The notes beneath the pieces are model-generated. The model made no database searches, was not told the DNA's origin, and saw only the letters and a list, made by a program, of their open reading frames with translations. From Dichotomocladium elegans (lineage: Eukaryota > Mucoromycota > Mucoromycetes > Mucorales > Lichtheimiaceae), in contig JAIXMN010000006.1 of NCBI GenBank assembly GCA_025716815.1, forward strand, positions 558,001-622,000: a stretch of 64,000 nt of DNA. The letters run 5' to 3'. Position 1 is the stretch's first letter, and every line of letters begins with the position of its first letter. Of the stretch, positions 52,837 through 64,000 are shown one piece after another. The position numbers and the translations under genes were made by a program.

Positions 52837-55794
52837 ATGGCCAATCCAACTCTGGCCGCGTTCCTCGAAACCACATTCCAAACTGCAGCCGATGTTGAGA
52901 ATCAACGTTTGAGGCACCTGCTCGATGAGAAGGTGCAACGGCAGTCGAAGCTTAACCAAGAGGTATAATTTCTTGCGCTCCTATATCCAGCATGACACAC
53001 ACATACCTCAAGTCCTCTGCGCGTACATGTGTGTGTGTGTGTGTGTGTGTCTGTTCATGCGGGACTTCATTACTGATGGGTTTATTTCTGAATAGCTCGA
53101 AGAAGCGCGTATATCGGCACAGGCCACACTATCAGCAATACTTGCGAAAGCAAACGGACAAAAGGCCGCCATGGACAAGCTGCATGCTTCGCTTGCAGAA
53201 AATAAAGAAGCGCTTGAATCCAGCAGAGCCGTGTCGATGCAAAGTGAATTTAATTCAAAACTGGCTGCCATTGAGAATAAATTAAGCATGCTAGATAATG
53301 CAAAGCAATATGTCAAGGTACTATTGGTAGCAGCCGATCTAGAGTAAGTGAGCTAGACGCATAAATCGAAGCTTGCATCTAGAAAACCCCTCAAACTGAA
53401 AGGTGCCACGAAGACGTCAGAGTATCCAGTCAGTCGAGACCACGCCCGCAAACGCTATCGGCCCTTACCAACAGCTCTGCCGCTTCACATCTTCAGTCAA
53501 GGCTCGTGTTGCTGACTCGCCTGTCACGGAGATGCAGTTTGCCAGACTTCAATCCCATCTTGATCGTCTATCATCCAATGTGTACCAACGCCTGGAATAC
53601 GTCTTGTCAAAGTAAGGAGAACCAAAACCCACATGTGCTGTTATTGTTGCCTCTTACACGAAACATCTGCCCAGGAACTTTAAAGCTACGTTGGAACAAC
53701 TGTCGTGGCCTACACCGATTAAACCGCCCTTTGGTCCTCAGCTGAAAGAAAAACTCACTGGGTTCGAAGATGCCTTTCGATGCCTGTTGCTCTTGCGGAG
53801 GTACAGAGGAACAGAACAAAAAAGATCCCATTCAACTGTTTAGCAAGCACATTCATTCAATGCTTTTTGGACATTGTAGGCCTTCTGATGTGGATGCACC
53901 CATCGACGCGCAAGATATCAAACTCCTGCCGATCACAGTCATGTTGGAAGCGCTGAACCTGCGCTTCAGATTCCACTTTGAAACGTCCAAACCCACAAAC
54001 CGAGTGGACAAGGTACTTCTCTAAAGTGAGTGAATATTAGCAATTTGTGTAGTTTATTGACCTATGATGTTAGCCAGAGTGGTATTTATCCCATACCAAA
54101 ACTACGATTTCATCACACCTCCACCTTTTGTTGGGCGTGATACAACCCATTGTCGAGGATACTCTCGGCAAAGAGGTATCAGCAAAGGACTGCTTCATCC
54201 GAGAACTATCAGAGAATGTGGCACGCAAATTGCGAGCAACGATACCGCATATTGTGAACAAGCCGCATTGGATGAGCCATACCGTTCATGAGGTCCTCAG
54301 CTTTGACCAGGCATTGCGAGATGACTTTGCCTATTATCCAAGAAAGGAGAGAACGATGGCGGATGTCGTAATCGGGAACGACGCATGGTTCAACTCCTGG
54401 TACAACGTTGAGCGAAAATGTGAGTTATCCCGGGCTATGTTGCGTCAAACAAAAGCTCATGCTGTTGCTGCTTCAGTTGCGCAATCCAGATATGATGAAA
54501 TTATCCTTGATAGTCATGCATTTGAACCATACGAACCAGAAAACAATTATGAATCATCGTCGCCTGCGCTTGCAAACGATAGCGTCAAGCCAACCGTTTC
54601 GGCCACAAGGCTAATCCATCTCTTTGAAAACATAACGGGTACATACAAAGTGGTCGGAATTTAGCTGAACCATTATTACTCATACCGTACGTGCTCTTTC
54701 TCTAGACTCATACAAACTCGTTCAAGACTTTGGAAAGAAAGTGCAGTTCTTCTTGGGAATCCAGCTGAACTTGTTAAACCAATATAGTGGGCGCATCACT
54801 TCTGGACTCGATGCCTTTGAGGCCCTAAGTCTAGGGAGATCTGTGCCTGTTCCCGGGGCTTTGCCGGAATCTGTTACAGGTGTTATTTCATCGGGCGATC
54901 TTGGCGGATCGATAGCTTCCCTTCGACGGCTGTCTCGGTGGTGGGCAAGCGCACGGACGATATATGATACATTACGCGAAATTGCAGATGACGATGTAAG
55001 GACGAAAAAGGGCAATGGAGATAATGGCTAAAATTCGTATATGCGAATGCAGATATTCCTTGATCTTCAGTACCAAGCGCGGGGTTCGCCAGATATCACT
55101 TGTCAGGTCGCCAACCGGTTGAAAGCAACAGAACCTGCACTCGCCTTCTTGAATCCGGCAAATCTAACGGATAACAAGGCAACTCTTTTTGCGCCCATTC
55201 AGGATCTGTTTATCCGTCTCGTCAAAAGAACAGAGGGTTTGATGGTCAAGATTATCATGAAGGAATGGGCATTCGATTCACGCCTCTATGCAAGAAGGTA
55301 TATACCCCATCGAGTCCATGGGGATATCGCTCTGTCTGTGCTAAATATCCGCAATGGTTTTACATCAGGTGGCAAATGGACAAAGACGGCGACGATGAGA
55401 ATGAAGAAATCTCGCCTGAGCTTTACCAACCGCTCCAGAACCTACGCATATCTTGCAACTTGCTCTCCTCCAATATGCCGGCGTCCGATTTTGTAAATAT
55501 CTATCGCACTATCTCTAATGAAATAGAGGACTGGCATATGCGTAACATCATTGCGCCCAATCGACTTACTCAGGAGGATCTCCGGCGCCTGGCAACCGAT
55601 CTTGAGCGGGGATTATGGGAAATTGGACGGTCCTGGATTGTCAAACCAGAGAATTACATGCGCAAGTAAGTTTTTTTTTTTTGGGGTGCCCCTCGTATTA
55701 ACGTCTCTTGATCTACAATGTTGATGCTGATTCAATGAAAAAAAAAAACCTCATCAGGCTCAAGTCTGCTGTGGCCATTACTGCTAAAAGTTGA
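52837..55794 (+). CDS. RINT1/Tip20-like vesicle tethering protein
   Basis: Ten exons: 52837-52962, 53096-53343, 53423-53611, 53675-53800, 53880-54012, 54074-54638, 54706-54995, 55053-55297, 55369-55665 and 55758-55794 (751 residues, all phases consistent). Member of the Dsl1/NZ(R)Z tether family, which captures Golgi-to-ER COPI vesicles. The N terminus is coiled coil (LEEARISAQATL, ENKEALESSRAV). The RINT1/TIP1 domain follows: PYQQLCRFTSSVKARV, LSWPTPIKPPFG, LPITVMLEALNLRFRFHFET, RVDKPEWYLSHT (hallmark KPEWY) and YYPRKERTMADVV, then helical repeats to the C terminus. Intron 1 contains a GT microsatellite (about 53031-53050). Confidence 0.88.
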
Positions 55795-55997
55795 GGCCTT
55801 TACTCTATATTCTACACCTAATGCAAAAGGGCTATAATAAACCTCATCTGGGATCCTACCGGACGTTTATAACACACTCTCTGGGGGGGGCGATGCCATT
55901 TTTCAAAGCGGCCTGGGGCATTTCGCTATGGCCGTACATATAGATACATAGAGCTGTTGATCTCGATATATATATATACATGGTGCTTCAAGGGAGC

Positions 55998-58379
55998 CTA
56001 CGTACAGTATTTAATATCAAACACAGCATTATTATTATTGCAATCCTGGATGTAGGCGAGCACATCCTTCGTGATATGTCGGCATTCGTCCACGTAGACC
56101 ATTTTCTGATATCCAGCCGACGCGGTGGCTAGTCCGAGGACCGCGCCATTGCTTATTCCATCAAGCCCCCGGAGTTCGATCCGCTTTAATCGGTGGATTC
56201 TTCCCAGCTTGAAAAGGTTTTCGTTTCCAACGCTTTGCATATGGTTCAGGTAGATCCTGTCAATGCGATGACCCGAGTCGCGCAATCTGTCCATGAACGA
56301 CCCCATGCCGGAGGTTGTGACCCTTCTGCACATGGACAGAGTGAGGTCGCGAAAGCACGGTATCGTCGCCAACGTCAGCAGGGTCTGATCCGTGATAGCG
56401 ACCATATCAAAGAATTCGACTGCGATCGGCCGGGCCGGGTCGGCCGCCCGAAGCTTTGCGAAGAAAGCATCCATCCCGCCCGCGGTCATGTTTCGGCAGC
56501 TCCGCAGAGCGAGGCGGCATAGGCGGCGAAGGCGCAGTAGCCGCGCGAGGATTTCATCCGAGATATGGCGCATCCGATGGAAGGTGACATTTTCCAGTGC
56601 GGGGCATCCGGAGAGGATCGGTCCAATGACCTCGTCACTGCAGTTGAGCGAGCACTGGATCGTATGCAAGGACGGGCTGCTCCACTGGCAAAGTGTATCC
56701 CATCGGGGAGAAGGAAAACGAGTGATGAATCGGTCACCGAGCGTCAGGAACTCCAGGCTATGCGATGCTCTGCTGAGGTACGGGAGAACTTCATCTCCAC
56801 CCATATCGCTCTTGGCATTGTAGACTTCCAGAGATCGGATACCGGGCTGGGATGATCGGCATCGACGTTGCTGTTCCCGCAAAACGTCTTCCAAGGGCCA
56901 ACGGTCGTTTACATCCAACATGTCGTCCTCGTCAACGGTGTTGACGCCCATGTGCATCAGCATAGGGCAGTACGCCTGGGCCATACGCATCGTCTCGGGC
57001 GTGCATCCGTCCAAGACGAGCCAGACCAGGTTCGGCGCGCGCCTGAGGATCGGCTCGATTTCTGAAGGACCAATGCCTGGGTCCATGAGTTGGATGCGGA
57101 AATGCGTCAGTCGCAACAGATTCATATGCTCTGGCCAGTCGAGCTGTGTTCGAACCGGGTACAGGTTTGATGCATACACAAACCGCTTGATATTTGGGCA
57201 TATTGCCAGCATCTCTGTTGGGGAAGGAAAGTGGGTGTGTTCAACATGGATCATAGAAAGGATGACCTCATCCAACGTGTTGCGAAGTCTCGCCAGGCCC
57301 TTCATAAATTCCTTGCGATCGGGGACATCCACCATCACCAACTCTATCGAGAAAAAAAAAAGATTGCCATCGCATCAGCGGCTGTCCTACGTACCTTAGG
57401 AATAGCTCCGAGAGTGGGGAGGGGGCCCACGTGTACCTAGCTTCCGGATGTTGGGCAAGACGCCGCCCAGGATGAGAGCCGTTAGCCCGTGGCTGCTCCG
57501 GAACCTTGCCTGGAGCTGCTGCACGTAAGGGCCTATCGTCCCGAGGATCGGAACGACCGACTCATCTGTGATATCCACACAACTCCATGCTTCGGGACAC
57601 CTTAAGATCCTCTCGCGCCAGAGTGAACTGACCTCGATGCATACCATCAGGTCCAGCGTCGAGAGATAGGGGAGCACGCAGGACAAGATGTCATACGGGA
57701 GGAGCAGGATGACGTCCATTCGTGCGTCGCGCCGTCTCTCGGCTTCTAGCCTTTTCTGTTTTAGTTTAATATAAAGATGATCGAAGCGCGACGCATTGTC
57801 CATTCCTCGCTGAAAATAGGTGATGGCCTTTCCCATCATGCCCCGCATCATGTAGATCGTGCCGGCCCACAAGTATCCTCTGGGCGATGTAGGCGCTCCA
57901 TCGACCATCCTCTCCGACAGACGCAGCGCCTTGCGAAATTCGCCTGCGTTGGCCCACGCAAACACAGTCTGCTCCATGCCATCGGATATGCTGTCGAACG
58001 CTAGCTGAATGATGTCGTACATTCGATCGCGATCTGTAGCGATCGCCAGTCCTTTGGCATAACATTCGAGGGCTTCCTTGACTTCTTTCTGAGCCGCATA
58101 CACTCGCCCCGCACGGTGATACCCCTTAATAGACTGCGGAGCCCGTTCCATCATATCCAGGGCATCCTTGAGCGCATCATCGTAATTGCCCATCTCGCAG
58201 TTAGCTCGTGAGCGGACATCGAGCAGGTCTAGGATTCGAAGATTGTATTGTTCGATAGCATCGGAGGCATCGCTGACCACATGCTCGAACTCAGTCGCGG
58301 AGGTTGCTTCATCGCATGTCCGGATTGATTTCTCAAGCATCTTGAGTATTTGTTGATCAAGACGAGATTCGTCTGTCAT
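55998..58379 (-). CDS. TPR/F-box/LRR protein, Pof3/Dia2-like
   Basis: Exons 58379-57437 and 57343-55998 (762 residues). Order: N-terminal TPR-like repeats (about residues 10-210: RSRANCEMGNYDDALKDAL, GYHRAGRVYAAQKEVKEALE, GYLWAGTIYMMRGMMGKAI), an F-box (about 225-265: LLPYDILSCVLPYLSTLDLMVCIEVSSLWRERI), then LRRs to the C terminus (SLEFLTLGDRF, ALENVTFHRMRHISDEIL, CRLALRSCRNMTAGG, DLTLSMCRRVTTSGM). This is the architecture of Pof3 and Dia2, SCF substrate receptors for genome maintenance. The F-box would bind Skp1. Identity as an orthologue is inferred from architecture, not residue identity. Stop is 203 bp from the RINT1-like gene (convergent). Confidence 0.85.
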
Positions 58380-59685
58380 TGAACGGTGGAATGGCCTATA
58401 GAAAGTGATTGTGAAGTTTAGAAGAAAAAAAAAACGAAAGGCTAGGTCAGCTGCTGTTGCTCACTGGGCGTGTTGGTTGTGGTGGTGGTGGTGGTGGCAG
58501 AAAACAGGACTGATAGCCGTTTTTTCTTTAGACATGCATTATCATCTCCTCACAAGCCCCCACCAAAAAATGCAGTATCTGCACTTTCTAATTATTGACC
58601 TTGATCTTGAGCCTCGCGACTGCATCCCGCGGCTTAAGCAACCCGCGACAATATCGCACACACCTTTGGCATCCTATTTGGATGAAATGTGTGTGTGGAC
58701 CCACATTGAATAGAATGGTCAAAGACCATACGGCGTAGAGTTGGATGGGAGATCAGTTCCCCAATCGAAACGTTGGTTTGACGGGGAAAAAGAGAATTTA
58801 GAGCTCAGTTATCATGCGGTGACCCGGGATCCATTCCGCTCTTCGAATTGATTGAAAATGGGGGGGGGTGGGATGGGGGCGTCTGCAGTCAGTGGATCAA
58901 AATAAGCGCACAGATCAAGAACATTGTTTTCCTGGTGGGGATGGTCCTCCATGCAAAGATCGTTCCCCAGAACAAGTAACTACTATCATGCGATTTCTGT
59001 GCTTCTTTTTTTCTTTCCCGACAATCCCCACGGGCTGCATGAAACGGATAGATGTCAAGCATTGAAGGGAAGGGAATGGATGGCGGCTAGTGGTGGACGA
59101 AATACGCAACGCTCCAAGGGGCGTGGATGGGTTACTGAATTTCTAACGAGGAAAAACCGCGAGTCCAACAGCTCATTCAACTGAGCAAAGACCAATCCCA
59201 CGCTCGGGAAGAAGAGGTACTCGATCCAGGATAACAAGTCGTCTGCTTTTATTGGCCTTTTTTTTTTTTAAAAAAAAAAAACCACGCGTGAGGAGCACAT
59301 GAAAGACGTCGGAATTTTTAAACTCCAGAGAACATCTTACAGAAGCCATGGTCTTTTTTTGTCACTTGGGACTGAGTCTGTGAGCCAAAGAAGCTCTCCC
59401 GCCTTTTTCGATGGTGTTCCACATCCCCCCCCATCCAAAATAAAACGAACGGCTTTTTTGTCAAAAATTCTCAGGATGGAAGGGCCGAGTTGAAGGAGTC
59501 GACTCACCGATACTCTATCGTCGCTGCTTGATAGGCCAAAGATGTGGGTAAACTTCGTGTGACTCACCCGTTTTACCCCGAAAGGAAATCCCCACTTTTT
59601 AGGTTGTTGGAGCTGATTATCATTTTTTTTTATTTTCTTCCGCAACCCACCTTCCCCTCTCCTCTCCTCCTTCTTTCCAGAAACC
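58380..59685. other. Divergent promoter region, no supported gene
   Basis: 1.3 kb between the F-box gene and the carrier. Contains (TGG)n at about 58476-58498, a G9 run near 58860, poly-T/poly-A at about 59258-59281 and a pyrimidine-rich leader before 59686. Short frames (for example 58405-58713) are unsupported. Confidence 0.5.
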
Positions 59686-61089
59686 ATGTCTGCCGACCAA
59701 AAACGTACGACAACAAGACAGGAACTTATTTTGATGCACTGCTCAGCAAAACTCATCATCGCCCTCCGTTATGTGTAGCCTTGCCCTTCCACTTCCAGTT
59801 CATGGCCGGCGCCATTGCTGGCATCTCCGAGATCCTGACAATGTATCCCCTGGATGGTAATTAGAAACTCTGGATAAAGAAAAGACGCATTTGCAAAGAC
59901 AAATATGACTGAGATATCGATTCCCAGTTGTCAAAACGCGTGCGCAGCTCAGCACAAGCGGCAGCACCGGTATTATCCAGAGCTTGAAGGAGATTGTGAC
60001 CAAGGAAGGGTAAGCACAAAAAAAAAAGAAGAGCAGGCGGATCGCATGCTTAGATGGAGGGATGTGGTTTTTGTTATGACTTTGGCTGACTGACTCGCTG
60101 ATCATCATTCGCTCGATTAGTCCTGCTACGCTCTACCGTGGCATTGCTGCCCCTATCCTCGTCGAAGCTCCCAAGCGCGCGACCAAGTTCGCCGCGAATG
60201 AGCAATACACCGCTCTGTATAAGAAGCTCTTTGGCCTGGAGAAGGTCAATCAGCCTTTGGCCATCGCCACCGGTGTCAGCGCTGGTGTGACGGAGGCCCT
60301 TATCATTGTTCCTTTTGAGCTGGTGAAGATCCGCATGCAGGACAAAGCCAACGTAAGCTGAACGCGACCATTCCCCTCTCCCCGCCCTTGGTTTGCTCAT
60401 CAAGCGACCATCTGAATTTACATGTTTATGGGCGTGTATTTATAGGCATCCAAATACAACGGCACGTTAGATGCACTCCGAAAGATCCTGAAGCAGGAAG
60501 GTCCCTTGGCGTTGTACAATGGCCTAGAAGCAACCGTCTGGCGCCACGCCGCATGGAACGGCGGCTACTTTGGTGTTATTTTTGGTGTGAAGGAGTTGAT
60601 GCCTAAGGCAAAGGTAAACGATCCTCGATACATCTCGCGGGGATGAGTCGTGGTTTCTTACCAAGCTGCTGCGTTTGTTAGAGCAAAAACGAGCAGCTGG
60701 TCAACAACTTCGTTGCTGGTACGATCGGCGGTACTTTTGGTACCATGCTCAATACCCCCATGGATGTCGTCAAGACCAGAATTCAGGGTTACACAGGAAA
60801 CGGACCTAAGAAGTACAACTGGACCGCGCCATCGATTGCATTGGTTGCAAAGGAAGAAGGGTAAGGATGAGGGTAGAATGATGATATTTTGCTAATTGTT
60901 TTTTTTTTCTAGTTTCGGTGCCTTATATCGTGGCTTCACAGCAAAGGTTCTGCGTCTTGGCCCTGGGTAAGCTACAGAGATGTTTTCATTTTCTTTGGCT
61001 CTTCTAATAATGATTGAATGATCAGTGGCGGTATCCTCCTGGTTGTTTTCGAAACCGTGTCGAGCTTCATGCGCAAGAACTTCATGTAG
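59686..61089 (+). CDS. ODC1: Mitochondrial 2-oxodicarboxylate carrier
   Basis: Eight exons: 59686-59704, 59779-59856, 59928-60009, 60121-60352, 60446-60613, 60682-60860, 60913-60966 and 61026-61089 (291 residues). An SLC25 inner-membrane exchanger moving 2-oxoadipate and 2-oxoglutarate. Three carrier repeats, each with its signature: MYPLDVVKTRAQL, VPFELVKIRMQ and NTPMDVVKTRIQ. The paired motifs EGPATLYRGI, EGPLALYNGL and EGFGALYRGF also occur. FQFMAGAIAGISEILTMYPLD, EAPKRATKFAANEQY and WRHAAWNGGYFG are diagnostic for the Odc subgroup over citrate or dicarboxylate carriers. Length is typical. Converges with the RhoGEF gene, 109 bp apart. Confidence 0.94.
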
Positions 61090-61198
61090 AGAACCTAGAA
61101 TGTAACATATTATATTTACAAGCAACACACACTCGCACCTGCATCAACGCCAAAAACACAAACAAACAAACAGACAAACAAAAAGCGGGGCACGATGC

Positions 61199-62634
61199 TT
61201 ATGTACAATATAGAGGGATGAGACTGCATACACGAGTGACATGATCTTCATGGTGAAGGATGGTTGCATGGATAGTGGGATATTCCGTATCGGTATAAGA
61301 CATGTGAACACAGCGAATGTGGTTGCCTGTCAGTATCTGAGCGGTTTGACCCTGGAGAAGAATGGGGAGAGCACGAGATGGGTTATGCCAAAGAAAAAAA
61401 CGTTCAAAAGTAAAACAACTTACCGAGTGCATATGTTTGATTTCAATTACCAAAGGCGAGAAGCCAATGAGGTAGGGATAGATGATGGCTGCTTTCTGCA
61501 GCACCGACTCAAACTCAATTTGGGGCTGAATGTTATTATCATCGGTTGGAGGAGAGGCCGAGTCAACAAAAGTGACACGCCAGGCCGTGTTTGAATTGTA
61601 AGCAAAGCCTGCATGGGATGACAAAGGCACAAAGCCAAGCATGTTTGGGCAGATGCTGCTCCTCCATCGGTAGCCGTCCTCGTCGACCCGGCAGATGCCC
61701 ATGGTCGGAGACTGCACAAATATGGCGTCATGGCCGATCTGGACATGACGGGCGTCACGTGATCCGATCCTGTACTCCTTGATCTTGCGGAACCACTCGG
61801 TCCGATACTCGAGCACGACGAGCGTGTTGTTGCTCGGGCGACCGCCGATCAGATAGGCTATGATGGGTCTCTTGCGGACGGAGCCGACTGCAAAAGACAC
61901 GACGGACGATCGGCAGATGAAGCCCCAGCGACGACGACGGCGACGGCGACGATGATGATGGGGGCAATGCGGCCGGCCGGCCGCCGGGCGAAGAGACGGA
62001 GGCTGAGGGCAGCAGCAGCAGATCTGCTCGAGGTCATAGGCCATTAGAGACCCCCGCCGATTCTGAACCAAGAGCACAACGCCATCGAGGACACCCAGTT
62101 GCTGACAACCGTCATTGGCTACAGCAAGCCAGAAATCGCTCGCGCCGCCCTCACGTGGTCCGACCCACACACCATACTGCGTTCCCAGAGCAAGCATGGC
62201 TCGGCTTCCTCCTGATTCGCCTGCTGTTGTGGGTGGGCCCAGGGACGGATGAAGAGGCTTGTCTAATGTATGGGTGAGTAACGAACATGGCAAAGGAACA
62301 TGAAAAACCACACGAACCAAATGCAAGCGTGCACCAAATGCGGCCACATCCAGTCGGGACCTTAGCACCACCAGCCACGCTGATGGGGGAGCGACCTGTT
62401 CCCGTGACAACCTCACAGAGGCGATTCAATTTGAAGGGATTCTGCCTGATCTTGACGCTCTCCATGACTTCCTGTAGACGCGCACACCACAGATCCCGTT
62501 CCTCCATGCTCGTGCATGCCAGATGGAATGTGCATTCCGGTCGTCCGAGGTGACTGAGTGTCAGCATGTGTAAACGTGGGTTGAACCGATGTGATCCGGT
62601 GCTTTGACGAAGCAGTGTACGGACATGACTTCTT

Positions 62635-62668
<34 letters not shown>

Positions 62669-64000
62669 CTTGTTCTTGTTGCACCGCCACTTTTCGATGT
62701 CGAAGGCTATGTCGGAATCGTGAGAGCCGAGAACGGATGTGAAAACCACTACGGGACTCGTTGCTGTCCTCGGAGGAGGTGTTGTGAACGAGCATCATGC
62801 GCATGCTCCCGCCGCTGCCGCTGCTGCTGCCGCTGCTGCTGCTGATGCTTTTCATCGAGCCGCTGGAATGCCGGGGCCGATCGATGCGAAGCATATGCAG
62901 CGGAATTGGCGCGCAAACGACCTCGAATTCCTCGTGCTTTCCCGAAACCCGCGGCCGTGTGACGACAACCAGGTGTGTAAACAAAAGAACGTGACACGGG
63001 ATCGCTATAAAGGAGCGCAACGATCGTGCAAGCAACAGCCGGCCTTCATGGAGGAGCACGGCCTGGTCTGGCAGGATTCGTTCGATGGTGGTGGGGATGT
63101 GGCTCGGGATCAACAGCGTCGAGGCAACCCTCAGTCGGCGGGTCTGCAGTTCTGAATAATGCGCTGCCTCGTTCATTCTATCCAATATATCTCGGAGCTC
63201 GGCAATGGCAGCCCCAAGCGTCAGCTGATCGCCTTCATTGGTCGTGTACTTGTACAGTGTCTGGACGAGAAGGATATACTTGCATATCCGAAATGTCGGG
63301 AGCGTAAGGTAATGGCGTAGACCCAGGCGCCGTGTGGAGCCATTCGCATCCTGTGCCTCTAGAAACTGTTCGAACCGCGTGCTCCTGTTAGATTCAAAAG
63401 TGATCACATACATGGCCTGCACATGATTGGCTGCGTAGGTTACGTAGGGATCCATCAGGCGAGAAACGTGATTATAGATAGTGGCCCCAACATGGTCGCC
63501 GAACAGGTGACTCGTTGGGTCTTGGTTCTCGAGGAGTTCCTGGTACGCTTGCGAATGGAGCCTTTGGATGGTGCGGTAGTTGCAAAAGACGGCCCTGTGA
63601 AACTTTTTGCGTCGAGCGTGTTCAATGATAGAAGCATCGGAGAGCAACGGCAGCGCATAAACCCGATGGAGAACGTCGATGTCTTGGTAGTACTGTTGCT
63701 CCGATGCCACGATCTCGGCAATGGCGCTCTGGCGCTTGCGCTCTATAGGTGCGAGTTGTAAAAATGTCGTTTTCGAGATGCCCTTCGGGACAGTCTGTAG
63801 CTACGGTCCCCCCACCCAACCACGCCGTGTGAATCTATCATTTTAGTTTGCTGCGCTCCCATCATGTCTACTTACCATGTCATTGTCCGATCGGGGAGCC
63901 GGTGGCTGACCAGGGTTCTCGTTATTTGGACAGGTCCATGCGTAACAGGGCGTGCCCTTCTTGCATCGCGGCGCGTAACAGTCAGATAGTGACACAAAAA
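61199..64000 (-). CDS. RhoGEF with DH-PH-CNH architecture (Rom-type), 5' end outside window
   Basis: Exons read right to left: the partial one from the window edge to 63876, then 63794 to about 62340, about 62200 to 61424, and 61351-61199. The first visible exon has a Cys-rich segment (CYAPRCKKGTPCYAWTCPN) like that before the DH domain of fungal Rom1/Rom2. The DH domain follows (ERKRQSAIAEIVASEQQYYQDI, NHVQAMYVIT, LTLPTFRICKYILLVQTLYKYT), then a PH domain (RILPDQAVLLHEGRL, CHVLLFTHLVVVTRP, FHLACTSMEERDLWCARLQ). The last is a CNH domain (MLALGTQYGVWVGP, LVIEIKHMHS, GNHIRCVH). It activates Rho1 in cell-wall integrity signalling. The PH domain is interrupted by Ser/Gly- and Gln-rich inserts and the CNH by an Arg/His-rich one. 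The exon junction near 62200-62400 is approximate. Confidence 0.85.

Noticed and set aside
56193..57399. Several plus-strand frames of 100-160 codons
   Set aside because: Antisense shadows of the F-box/LRR gene, whose two exons join in phase and carry clear repeats.

Overview
The window is eukaryotic nuclear DNA from a filamentous fungus. Genes are split by short GT-AG introns (mostly 50-100 bp, 1 to 9 per gene). The gene content is fungal: cytochrome b2-type lactate dehydrogenase, a Pof3/Dia2-like TPR/F-box/LRR protein, a Rom-type RhoGEF, a vacuolar carboxypeptidase and a 2-oxodicarboxylate carrier. Low-complexity tracts are frequent. Overall protein character suggests an early-diverging lineage, perhaps Mucoromycota, but the sequence alone does not settle this.

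Layout. (1) About 1.3-18.9 kb is a retrotransposon cluster built around one tRNA-Arg(ACG) gene (13470-13542). Three near full-length Ty3/gypsy LTR elements lie there. E1 (1337-7892, minus) and E2 (7896-13459, plus) are stacked immediately upstream of the tRNA. E3 (13596-17973, plus) lies just beyond its T-run. A reversed solo LTR (18007-18298) and decayed LTR pieces follow. All of these insertions have 4-bp target duplications where they can be checked. (2) 20.6-30.3 kb: a Sos7-like kinetochore protein (+), alanine aminotransferase with a likely mitochondrial presequence (-), a class I cyclic-nucleotide phosphodiesterase (+) and 5-aminolevulinate synthase (+). (3) 31.2-35 kb: a small membrane protein resembling ATP synthase subunit j (-) and a carboxypeptidase Y-like enzyme (-). 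(4) 35-46.4 kb is gene-poor: a possible HET-like fragment, a Rab11/Ypt3-type GTPase (-) and a Psr/SCP-type phosphatase (+). (5) 46.4-64 kb is gene-dense: cytochrome b2, SRP19, transketolase and a RINT1/Tip20-like tether (all +), the Pof3-like F-box protein (-), the mitochondrial carrier (+) and a RhoGEF that leaves the window at the right edge (-).

How the genes relate. The cellular genes are ordinary housekeeping functions: mitochondrial and carbon metabolism (ALT, ALAS, cytochrome b2, transketolase, Odc carrier), secretory traffic (SRP19, Rab11, RINT1, CPY), signalling (PDE, Psr phosphatase, RhoGEF) and the cell cycle (Sos7, Pof3). They do not form a cluster or operon-like unit. For most of them I reconstructed exons by hand, with consistent reading phase across every junction.

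Most interesting is the transposon block. E2 carries a textbook -1 ribosomal frameshift signal at the gag/pol junction: heptamer GGGTTTT, 6-nt spacer, perfect 10-bp stem, 12-nt loop, and a second stem that completes an H-type pseudoknot. E1, a different lineage on the other strand, has the same geometry with GGGAAAA. E3 has no capsid region at all: its single ORF starts inside the primer-binding site and opens directly with three zinc knuckles. The paired insertions next to the tRNA point to Pol III-directed integration.
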